Under the pieces are notes generated by a model. It saw nothing but the letters and a program-made list of their open reading frames with translations. It ran no database searches and had not been told where the DNA came from. From an uncultured Arachnia sp. (GTDB lineage: Bacteria; Actinomycetota; Actinomycetes; Propionibacteriales; Propionibacteriaceae): DNA of 64,000 nt. Positions 25,477-32,472 of this stretch are shown here, piece after piece. The position numbers and the translations under genes were made by a program. Each line of letters begins with the position of its first letter. The stretch's first letter is position 1. The stretch covers positions 1 to 64,000 of the forward strand of contig CANLTJ010000006.1 of assembly GCA_947493995.1 (NCBI GenBank). Reading direction: 5' to 3'.

Positions 25477-25836
25477 TCAGCGGCCCGTCACATGTGACCA
25501 AGCGGGATGCCCCACGACGTAATCAACTGCTGGGTTCGGCTGAGTCCAGGTTGAGAACTCCGCAACGGAGACCCCCGCTCCCACCAGCGCCAGGGTTGCA
25601 ACGGCGGCCACCTTGAGCTTCAGAGCCAAGGCCTGTCTCCGGTCAGCAGGCGAGACAACGCGGCAGGACGCGGTGGCCGCGGTACGGCCCATAGCCCGCG
25701 CCGACACTCGTGATGCAGTGGGTCCGCCGAGCACAGGTCTGGTGGTGGGCTGAGTGCGAGCAATTACGCGCCCGGCGTCGGTGCGGACGGTGGTGCGCAT
25801 CGAGGAGCGGGCGGCGGTTGCCGATGTTGCGGTCAT
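25477..25836 (-). CDS. small membrane protein divergent from lexA, likely SOS-induced
   Basis: A 119-residue protein. The N-terminal 65 residues are basic and low in complexity (TATSATAARSSMRTTVRTD). A single membrane helix lies at about 72-93 (LKVAAVATLALVGAGVSVAE). The short C-terminus is WTQPNPAVDYVVGHPAWSHV. The start at 25836 follows GGAGGG; an earlier in-frame ATG lacks that. In many actinobacteria the gene divergent from lexA encodes an SOS-induced division suppressor with a membrane helix and LysM domain. This one has the helix and position but no LysM that I can see. A LexA-type box (25877-25890) lies 40 bp upstream. The division-inhibitor role is inference. Confidence 0.65.
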   Translation of the reverse strand: MTATSATAARSSMRTTVRTDAGRVIARTQPTTRPVLGGPTASRVSARAMGRTAATASCRVVSPADRRQALALKLKVAAVATLALVGAGVSVAEFSTWTQPNPAVDYVVGHPAWSHVTGR

Positions 25837-25876
25837 GGTGACCCTCCATTCGCTGTGGTCCCGCAATCCGCGGTAC

Positions 25877-25890
25877 CGAACGTGTGTTCT
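25877..25890. promoter_or_regulatory. LexA (SOS) box for the divergent small membrane protein
   Basis: CGAACGTGTGTTCT matches the actinobacterial SOS box CGAAC-N4-GTTCG in 13 of 14 positions; only the last base differs. It lies 40 bp upstream of the small membrane protein start and about 185 bp from lexA. Confidence 0.75.
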
Positions 25891-26040
25891 ATATCACATT
25901 ACCCCAGGGCCGACTCGAATGGAACCCCTGTTCGAAACGGCTCTATGTGGGCTCTTACGACAGTTCATCGGTCACCTCTGACATTTCCGGACGCCGCACA
26001 CGAATCGTGCCCCTGTCAGAGACACGCCCACCTCAAGTGT

Positions 26041-26054
26041 CGAACATTTGTTCG
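26041..26054. promoter_or_regulatory. LexA (SOS) box of lexA
   Basis: CGAACATTTGTTCG is a perfect palindromic SOS box, 21 bp before the lexA start codon. It implies the usual autorepression of lexA. Confidence 0.9.
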
Positions 26055-26075
26055 CATGCGATCTAGACTGGAGTC

Positions 26076-26822
26076 ATGGCTGACGAACTTGATCCCACTG
26101 CTGCCAGACGCCGACGCGGACGCCCAACGAAGGCGGACGTGGAGGCAGAGATGGCGCAGATTTCCACCCTGCCCGACGGCCCGGAGGACTCGTGGGGCCT
26201 GACACCGCGCCAGCGCCGGGTGCTGCACGTGATCAAAGAAGCGGTGGAAACCATTGGGTACCCGCCCAGCATCCGCGAGCTGGCACAGAAGGCCGGACTG
26301 GCCTCCACCTCCAGCGTCAGTTACCAACTCAAGGTGCTGGAGGAGAAGGGCTTCCTCCGTCGCGACCCCAACCGGCCGCGAGCTCTGGTGGTCACCCTCC
26401 CGGAGACCGAACCGCTCGCTTCCGAACAGAGCTACAACACACGACCGGAGAGCGTCACCGCTCCCCTGCTCGGCAGGATCGCTGCCGGCGGACCCATCCT
26501 CGCCGAGGAACAGGTCGAGGATGTTTTCGCGCTGCCCCACCAACTCGTGGGCGACGGCCAGCTGTTCATGCTGCAGGTGCAGGGCGATTCGATGGTGGAT
26601 GCCGCAATCTGCGACGGCGACTGGGTGGTGGTGCGCCAGCAGCCCGACGCCAACAACGGCGACATCGTGGCCGCACTCCTGGACGAGGAGGCCACCGTCA
26701 AGACCTACCGCCGCAAGGACGGGCACGTCTGGCTGATGCCGCACAACGAGCAGTACTCCCCCATCGACGGCGACGACGCACGCATCATGGGCAAGGTCGT
26801 CGCTGTGATGCGCAAGGTTTGA
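26076..26822 (+). CDS. lexA: SOS repressor LexA
   Basis: LexA repressor/autoprotease, 248 residues. The winged helix lies at about 42-105: [40 protein letters not shown]. The self-cleavage site is Ala137-Gly138 in RIAAGGPI. The catalytic dyad is Ser172 ([10 protein letters not shown]) and Lys209 (EATVKTYRR). The N-terminal extension is Arg-rich ([11 protein letters not shown]). A perfect SOS box precedes it. It represses recA (box at 44557) and the divergent membrane protein, and is cleaved when RecA filaments form. Confidence 0.96.
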   Translation: MADELDPTAARRRRGRPTKADVEAEMAQISTLPDGPEDSWGLTPRQRRVLHVIKEAVETIGYPPSIRELAQKAGLASTSSVSYQLKVLEEKGFLRRDPNRPRALVVTLPETEPLASEQSYNTRPESVTAPLLGRIAAGGPILAEEQVEDVFALPHQLVGDGQLFMLQVQGDSMVDAAICDGDWVVVRQQPDANNGDIVAALLDEEATVKTYRRKDGHVWLMPHNEQYSPIDGDDARIMGKVVAVMRKV

Positions 26823-26972
26823 TCGGATAGCGAGTCGCCAAGGGGTTGCGGTGTACTTCCCATCTATTCCTCGGTTCGCCGACAGCGAACGCCTTTGCCG
26901 CCGCGCCGTTCGACCCCGTAGCTTCGTTACCAGCGCCACTGTTCGAGTGGCTCCCTACCGTGAGGAAACACG

Positions 26973-27074
26973 ATGAAGGTGTCCCAGTCGCGTACCGCGA
27001 TTCCGGCCCTGTCCGCCGCGAGCCTGTCGGCCATGGCGTTGATGTGCGACGCGAACGCGCACTGTCACCTCTGA
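26973..27074 (+). CDS. 33-residue leader peptide with C-terminal cysteines
   Basis: A short ORF with its own ribosome site (GAGGAAA, 6 bp upstream) begins MKVSQSRTAIPAL and ends MCDANAHCHL. It has two Cys codons (TGC, TGT) in its last ten. It lies 133 bp ahead of the DUF4242 / sulfur-type transporter operon, with two hairpins between. Actinobacterial sulfur operons are often preceded by short Cys-containing leader ORFs. By that analogy it may couple cysteine supply to operon expression through translation. It is too short to be sure it is translated. Confidence 0.5.
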   Translation: MKVSQSRTAIPALSAASLSAMALMCDANAHCHL

Positions 27075-27088
27075 TCGCGACCCCACCT

Positions 27089-27129
27089 GCCGCCTGAGTG
27101 CGCGGCACCCCTCGAAAAAATCTTGAGGG
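27089..27129 (+). promoter_or_regulatory. two hairpins between the leader ORF and the operon
   Basis: Hairpin one is GCCGC (27089-27093) and GCGGC (27102-27106). Hairpin two is CCCTCGA (27109-27115) and TTGAGGG (27123-27129), a 7-bp stem with one G-T pair. They begin 15 bp after the leader stop, where ribosome position on the leader could alter folding. Neither is followed by a T-run, so control at the level of translation or Rho seems more likely than an intrinsic attenuator. Confidence 0.35.
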
Positions 27130-27207
27130 ACCACTGTGTCCCGAGAAGGTCCGTACCCCTTTCCCAACGGCACTTCACCCTGCCCACCCCACCTCTGGAG
27201 AATCCCC

Positions 27208-27723
27208 ATGCCCACCCTGTTCCTTGTCGAGTTCACCCCCACCCCCGCGACCGCCGACGGCTCCCGTCAACTCATCGAAGACATCGGCTCCGCCACCACC
27301 CTCATCGAAGCGCAGGTCACCGCCGACAACGTCCGCGTGTTCGCCATCGTCGAGGCCGACGACGCTGCCTCCGTGGAGCGCCAGCTCTCCGACCTGGCAC
27401 CCGCATCCGCACCCGCTGAGGTGCGCCTCGTGGGTGCCGACCTGGCCGACGTGAAAGCCGCCAGACCGGAGGCCGGGTATCTGGTGGAGTGGGACATCCC
27501 CAGCCACATCGATATGGACACCTACCTCACCCGCAAGGCGGAGAAGACCCCCCTCTACGCAAACATCCCGGAGGTGTCGTTCCTGCGCACCTATGTCCGC
27601 GAGGACATGGGCAAGTGCCTGTGCTTCTACGACGCGCCCGACGCTGCCGCCGTCGTCCGTGCCCGCGAGATCGTCTCCACGCCGGTGAACCGTCTGCACG
27701 CGCTGAAGGGACTGGGAGCATGA
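27208..27723 (+). CDS. DUF4242-type protein (SCO4226-like)
   Basis: A 171-residue cytoplasmic protein resembling DUF4242 (nickel-binding SCO4226-like) proteins. Two related halves are visible: FLVEFTPTPATADGSRQLIE near the start, and YLVEWDIPSHIDMDTYLTRK from about residue 91. The latter is followed by LRTYVREDMGKCLCFYDAPD, the best family match. The ATG at 27208 has GGAG upstream; an earlier in-frame start lacks one. It overlaps the acyl-CoA-dehydrogenase gene by ATGA. Members are seen beside redox and sulfur genes, but their function is unknown. The role here is likely auxiliary to the enzyme or importer. Confidence 0.7.
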   Translation: MPTLFLVEFTPTPATADGSRQLIEDIGSATTLIEAQVTADNVRVFAIVEADDAASVERQLSDLAPASAPAEVRLVGADLADVKAARPEAGYLVEWDIPSHIDMDTYLTRKAEKTPLYANIPEVSFLRTYVREDMGKCLCFYDAPDAAAVVRAREIVSTPVNRLHALKGLGA

Positions 27724-28793
27724 GCACCACCACCACCATCGGTCTCGACGAAGCCCTCCTGGCACAGGTGGCGGAATCCGCTCCGCTGGTCGATGCCAAT
27801 GAGGTACCCGCGCACGCCGTGCTCACCCCACTGGCCGATCGCGGACTGCTGCACACCGGTCTCCCCGAGGCCCGGGACACGGCACGGCCCTCCGACGACA
27901 TCCGCCCGGCAGCTGACCTCATCGCCGCCATCGCGGAGGAGTGCGTCTCCTCCGCCTTCTCCGTGTGGGCGCACCGTATGGCGCTGGAATACCTCGCACG
28001 CGGCGACCGCTCGTCCCGGACAGCCGAGTTGTTCGAGGATCTCGTCGCTGCCCGCCGCGTGGGCGCGACGGCGATGGCCGCGGGTCTCAAGTCGCTGGCC
28101 GGTATCGGCGACGTGGACATCACAGCCTCCCGCACCGCCGACGGCTGGTTGCTGAACGGGCCAGTGGCGTGGGCATCGAATCTGGTGGCCGGCAGCGTCT
28201 TCGTGGCACCAGCCCGCACCGATGAGGGGCGGACCCTGGTGGTCTGGGTCGAGAGCGACGCGCCCGGTGTGACCATCCGGCCGGTGTCCGGTCTGCTCGC
28301 GCTGGACGCCACGGCATCGGGCAGCCTGCGCCTGCAGGACGCAGCCGTCGCCGATGATCAGGTGCTCTCCACCGACCTCGCCGCCTTCGCGCGTGACTTC
28401 CGGCCCAGCTTCCTGGTGCTGCAGAGCGCCTTCTGCGTCGGCCTCATCCGACGCTCCCTCGCGGAGGCCACCACAGCGCTCGGCCGCGGCGACAACCCGT
28501 CCCTGACTGGCGACGTCCAGGAACTGAGCGATGACGTCGACGAGTTCCTCGACACTTGGCACCGACTCGCATCGGATGTGGCCTCCGGATCGGCCCGCGA
28601 GTTCCTGCAGCTGCGCCTCGATGCCTCCCATCTCGCGGGACGCGCCACACGGCTGGAGGCGACTCTGGCCGGAGGCCGCGGCTACCTGCGCACCAGCGGG
28701 ACCTCCCGCCGGTTCCGTGAAGCAGCGTTCCTGCCTGTCCAATCACCTTCGGAAGGACACCTGAGATGGGAACTCGCCACGTTGCCCGCTTGA
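27720..28793 (+). CDS. acyl-CoA dehydrogenase-like flavoprotein, possibly sulfur-acquisition type
   Basis: A 357-residue acyl-CoA-dehydrogenase-fold flavoprotein. The middle beta domain is visible in ITASRTADGWLLNGPVAWAS and FVAPARTDEGRTLVVWVES. The C-terminal helical domain reads FREAAFLPVQSPSEGHLRWE. It resembles SfnB/DszC-type relatives that act as monooxygenases or dehydrogenases on organosulfur compounds and are encoded with SsuABC-like importers. The fatty-acid oxidation branch is less likely because no thiolase or hydratase is near. ATG at 27720 overlaps the DUF4242 stop. I could not identify a catalytic glutamate with confidence. Confidence 0.75.
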   Translation: MSTTTTIGLDEALLAQVAESAPLVDANEVPAHAVLTPLADRGLLHTGLPEARDTARPSDDIRPAADLIAAIAEECVSSAFSVWAHRMALEYLARGDRSSRTAELFEDLVAARRVGATAMAAGLKSLAGIGDVDITASRTADGWLLNGPVAWASNLVAGSVFVAPARTDEGRTLVVWVESDAPGVTIRPVSGLLALDATASGSLRLQDAAVADDQVLSTDLAAFARDFRPSFLVLQSAFCVGLIRRSLAEATTALGRGDNPSLTGDVQELSDDVDEFLDTWHRLASDVASGSAREFLQLRLDASHLAGRATRLEATLAGGRGYLRTSGTSRRFREAAFLPVQSPSEGHLRWELATLPA

Positions 28794-29551
28794 GCGGCGT
28801 CCATGCCGGCTATCGTGGCCGGACAGTGTTGAACAACGTCGATCTCGACGTCCCCTACGGCCGACAACTGGCTGTCCTCGGGGCCTCCGGCGCCGGGAAG
28901 TCGACCCTGGTGCGCGTCCTCACGGGCGAGCTGGCCCCCACGTCAGGGACGATCTCCTACGACGACGACGGCGCCAGGACCGCGGTCGTCAATCAACAGG
29001 CATGGCTCTTCCCCTGGCTGAGCGTGCGGGAGAACATCGCCCTGGGACTTCGGTTCACGAGGAACACCGTCGCGCGCGGGGTGAACATCGACGACATCGT
29101 CGCGTTGCTCGGTCTTGAATCGGTCGTCGATGCCTATCCCGACGAGCTCTCGGGCGGACAGGCCCAGCGCACCTCCCTGGCGCGGGCGCTGGCCATCCAA
29201 CCGGACTGGCTCCTGTTGGACGAACCGTTCAGCGCTCTCGACCCCGTCACCCGCACCGAGCTGCAGACCTGGCTGCGCACCACGGTGATGACGGCCGGCC
29301 TGACCAGCGTCATCGTCACCCACGACATTGACGAGGCCCTCCTGCTGGCCGATGACATCGTCCTGGTGGACACCTCCGGACATCTGGCGCACCGGTGGCG
29401 CAATGACTCGCCCGCCACGAGTGCGAGCACGGCTCAGCTGCACCCTTTGCGGAGCCGCATCCGCGCCGCCTACGCGCCGACTGATGCCACACTGGAGCCC
29501 GGCGACGAGGAGTTCTCCGGCACCGCCCTGGCGGGGGTGCGTCATGGCTGA
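28766..29551 (+). CDS. ABC transporter ATP-binding protein, SsuB/TauB/NrtD type
   Basis: ATPase of a nitrate/sulfonate/taurine-family importer, 261 residues. Walker A is GASGAGKST and the Q-loop region is QQAWLFPWLSVRENIALGL, with the family LFPWL. The signature is ELSGGQAQRTSLARALA, Walker B WLLLDEPFSALDP and the H-loop VTHDIDEALLLAD. The start lies 28 bp inside the previous gene, with GGAAGG upstream. A tail of about 50 residues after the ATPase core is longer than usual. It overlaps the binding-protein gene by 8 bp. Confidence 0.92.
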   Translation: MGTRHVARLSGVHAGYRGRTVLNNVDLDVPYGRQLAVLGASGAGKSTLVRVLTGELAPTSGTISYDDDGARTAVVNQQAWLFPWLSVRENIALGLRFTRNTVARGVNIDDIVALLGLESVVDAYPDELSGGQAQRTSLARALAIQPDWLLLDEPFSALDPVTRTELQTWLRTTVMTAGLTSVIVTHDIDEALLLADDIVLVDTSGHLAHRWRNDSPATSASTAQLHPLRSRIRAAYAPTDATLEPGDEEFSGTALAGVRHG

Positions 29552-30719
29552 GCCGACACGTCGCAACCTCTTCCAGCTCGCTGGCCGGGTCGCCGCGGCT
29601 GGCGCGATCGGTGGCCTCGCCGGCCGGGGAGCATGGTTGGCGGCCGCTGACGCGCGAACCAGGACCGGGGAGGGAGAACGCGTCCTGGACCGCGACCTGC
29701 GCGTCGGGCACCTCCCCATCACGGACGCCTCAGCCCTTCTGGTGGCGCATCACCGAGGCCACTGGGCGGATCAGGGCCTGTCCTCAGCAACCCCGGCGAT
29801 GTTTCGCGGATGGGACGCGCTGGCGCAGGCGTTCATCGTCGGTGAACTCGACGTCGTCCACCTGCTCATGCCGCCGGCGGTGCAGCTCAAGCTGGCAGCC
29901 AGGTCACCCATCACCGTGATCGGCTGGGGACACACGAACGGCTCCGCCCTCACCGTCGCGCCCGAGATTCGCGAGACGGAACAGCTGGCTGGCACCACGG
30001 TCGCCGTCCCCTCATGGTGGAGCGTGCACTCCGTGCTCCTGCAGCGCCTCCTGGCCGGAGTGGGTCTGACACCTGTTGTGAGGCAGCGGGCCAGCCGGTC
30101 GGCCCGCACGGTCGAACTCGTGGTCATGCCACCCGCCGAGATGGTCTCCGCACTCGGCACCGGCGGGATCGCCGGGTTCGTCGTGGCGGATCCGTTCAAC
30201 GCGATGGTCGAGGTGGAGGAGATCGGCCACGTCCACCGCTTCCTGGGCGACGTGTGGCAGGACCACGCCTGCTGCGCCATCGCTGTGCGCACCGAACTCG
30301 TCGAGGAACAGCCCCGTGCCGTCCAGGCGTTGGCGGCGGGCGTCGTCGAGGCTCAAGGCTGGCTGCACGATCATCGCAGCGACGCCGGAACTTTACTGCG
30401 CGACGGGGAGTATCTGCCCCAGCCGCTACCCGCTCTGGACAAGGTGTTCACGCGTGAACCCGAGCCTTACACGGACATCACCACCAACCCCGCCTGGCAC
30501 GGCGAACGGCTCGGCTTCACCTCGTTCCCCCACGCCAGCTACACCGAGGAGCTGGTGTCCCTGATGCAGGGCGCCGTCATCGACGGCGACACCACCTTCC
30601 TGCGGGATCTCGACCCGGCCTCGGTACACGAACAGCTCGTGGACGACCGTTTCACCCGTGATGCCCTCGCCGCGATCGGGACAGCCGTGACACCCAGGAC
30701 TGAGGTGCTCTCATCATGA
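29544..30719 (+). CDS. ABC transporter substrate-binding protein, SsuA/NrtA-like, Tat signal
   Basis: A 391-residue periplasmic-binding protein with a twin-arginine export signal: TRRNLFQLAGRVAAAGAIGG, RR at residues 6-7. The mature protein begins with DLRVGHLPITDASALLVAHH, the usual NMT1/SsuA-like opening. Later AGTTVAVPSWWSVHSVLLQR and VVADPFNAMVE are recognisable in CmpA/NrtA/SsuA proteins. Tat export would suit folding in the cytoplasm before export. The ATG lies inside the ATPase end and the stop overlaps the permease start (ATGA). Substrate is likely a sulfonate, sulfate ester or related compound, inferred from the acyl-CoA-dehydrogenase-like partner. Confidence 0.85.
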   Translation: MAEPTRRNLFQLAGRVAAAGAIGGLAGRGAWLAAADARTRTGEGERVLDRDLRVGHLPITDASALLVAHHRGHWADQGLSSATPAMFRGWDALAQAFIVGELDVVHLLMPPAVQLKLAARSPITVIGWGHTNGSALTVAPEIRETEQLAGTTVAVPSWWSVHSVLLQRLLAGVGLTPVVRQRASRSARTVELVVMPPAEMVSALGTGGIAGFVVADPFNAMVEVEEIGHVHRFLGDVWQDHACCAIAVRTELVEEQPRAVQALAAGVVEAQGWLHDHRSDAGTLLRDGEYLPQPLPALDKVFTREPEPYTDITTNPAWHGERLGFTSFPHASYTEELVSLMQGAVIDGDTTFLRDLDPASVHEQLVDDRFTRDALAAIGTAVTPRTEVLSS

Positions 30720-31555
30720 CCGCAACCACCCTGCCCACCTTCCTTCGTCGCTCCGCCGCACCCCGGCCACCCTCCACAAGGGTTCCCACGTGGACGCTAC
30801 CTCTGGTGGGGATAGGTGCCGCTGTCGGCCTGTGGTGGCTGCTGACCGACATGGTGTTCGCCGACCGGGCGCTCGTATCGCAGTTCTCCCCCGCCATGGC
30901 GCTGACCGGCCTTGCCGAACTGGCAACGTCGGGAACACTGTTGGATTCCGCGTCTATCAGCGTCTTCAGACTGCTGTGTGGTCTCGCGATTGCTGCTGTC
31001 ATCGGTATCGTCGGCGGACTGCTGCTCGGAGGCATCGGTTGGCTCGACACCGCAACTCGCCCGGTGCAACTGTTCCTGAAGATGGTGTCTCCACTGTCCT
31101 GGGCGCCGGTGGCCATCATCGCGTTCGGCATCGGCAATCCGCCGGTGGTGGCGCTCGTGACGGCCGCCGCCGTGTGGCCGATCCTCACCGCCACGTCCGA
31201 GGGTGTGCGACGGGTGGACCCCGGCCACCGACGGGTGGCCCACGGGCTGGGCGCCACCCGCCGGGAGGTCCTGCAACACGTCGTCCTGCCGTCGGTTCAA
31301 CCGTCGGTGCTCTCCGGACTGCGCTCCGCCATCGGCCTGGGTTGGGTGGTCCTGGTGCCGGCCGAGATGCTGGGCGTCACCTCCGGGCTTGGCTACCAGA
31401 TCCTGAACGCCAAGGACCAGCTGGCCTATCACCAGATCACGGCGCTCATCCTGGTCATCGGCACCATCGGCTTCGCGCTCGACGCCCTGGCACGGTGGGC
31501 GTTGGCCACGCGCCGTGACAGGCGGGCACTCCCCATGCCTGATCGGGTTGAATAG
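30716..31555 (+). CDS. ABC transporter permease, SsuC/TauC type
   Basis: A 279-residue permease with about six membrane helices and a long, proline-rich N-terminus. Typical motifs are PLSWAPVAIIAFGIGNPPVV and the ATPase-contact (EAA-like) loop GATRREVLQHVVLPSVQPSV. VLVPAEMLGVTSGLGYQI is another SsuC/TauC feature. It starts with an ATGA overlap with the binding-protein gene and ends the operon, converging on the SDR gene 36 bp away. Confidence 0.92.
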   Translation: MTATTLPTFLRRSAAPRPPSTRVPTWTLPLVGIGAAVGLWWLLTDMVFADRALVSQFSPAMALTGLAELATSGTLLDSASISVFRLLCGLAIAAVIGIVGGLLLGGIGWLDTATRPVQLFLKMVSPLSWAPVAIIAFGIGNPPVVALVTAAAVWPILTATSEGVRRVDPGHRRVAHGLGATRREVLQHVVLPSVQPSVLSGLRSAIGLGWVVLVPAEMLGVTSGLGYQILNAKDQLAYHQITALILVIGTIGFALDALARWALATRRDRRALPMPDRVE

Positions 31556-31591
31556 GGGTCTCACCAGCACAGCGCCTAGCGCGCGGCTCGT

Positions 31592-32401
31592 TCAGCTCCG
31601 CATTTCCTTCGTCTTCTTCACCACCATCTCAAGTGAGCGTCGGGGGGACAGTCGTGAAAACCAGTCCAGGATCCTTGCGTCATTGCCGATGACCACACGA
31701 AAGGCGCCCTTCTCCAGGCCCTCGATAATCTGTCGTCCTGCATCCGCTGCACTTGTCTGCGTGGATCCCTTGTTCGGCTTGTCGCCGCCGGGGCGCTCCG
31801 TATCAAGGCCGGAATTTGCTGTGATCTGAGTTTGCACCCCTCCCGGAAAAACGATCGTGACCGCGATGTTGCTGTCCAAGTTCTCCGCGTAGAGAGCTTC
31901 TGTGAACATCTTCACCGCGGCCTTGCTTGCACCGTAGGCCCCCTGGCCCGGGACGGTGACGAGACTCCCGATGCTCGCAACGTTCAGCACCGCCGCGGCG
32001 GGGCGTCTGTTGAGTTCCGGCAGGAATGCCTTCGTCGTGTTCACTACGCCCCAGAAGTTGACGTTGAAAACACGCTCCATGATATCGAAATCCAGTTCCC
32101 GCATCTCCACGAACGGGTGGATGATTCCGGCGATGTTCAGCAGCCCGTCGACCTGTCCATGGGCCTCGATCACCTTGTGGGGTAGCGCAAGAACGGCTTC
32201 GCGATCGGTGACGTTGAGAGCGTGGGTGGTCAACTTTCCGTACGGTGCAGCGGCCAGCTCCACTGTCTCCGCCAGTCCAGCCTCATTCAGGTCAACAGCG
32301 GCCACCCCGGCCCCCCGGGCGATCAGCCCCCGAACAACCTCCCGGCCCATTCCGTTGCCGCCGCCAGTGACAACGAAGACCCTGTCCTTCACGTCCATCA
32401 T
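31592..32401 (-). CDS. short-chain dehydrogenase/reductase
   Basis: Classical SDR, 269 residues. The cofactor motif TGGGNGMG follows strand one, and VDLNEAG at the end of strand two has an Asp that favours NAD(H). NIAG, the active-site Ser in NVASIGSL and YGASK complete the set. The C-terminal GAFRVVIGNDARILDWFSRL is seen in uncharacterised SDRs of actinobacteria and mycobacteria. Two ATGs are adjacent; AAGGGA lies 7 bp before the first. It is a lone gene convergent with the importer operon. Substrate is unknown. Confidence 0.85.
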   Translation of the reverse strand: MMDVKDRVFVVTGGGNGMGREVVRGLIARGAGVAAVDLNEAGLAETVELAAAPYGKLTTHALNVTDREAVLALPHKVIEAHGQVDGLLNIAGIIHPFVEMRELDFDIMERVFNVNFWGVVNTTKAFLPELNRRPAAAVLNVASIGSLVTVPGQGAYGASKAAVKMFTEALYAENLDSNIAVTIVFPGGVQTQITANSGLDTERPGGDKPNKGSTQTSAADAGRQIIEGLEKGAFRVVIGNDARILDWFSRLSPRRSLEMVVKKTKEMRS

Positions 32402-32472
32402 TTGGAGTCCCTTCGATCGAGAGTTTTCGCTTCCAACCTAACGAGACGGACCGAGCTCGTGGGAATCGCCGG

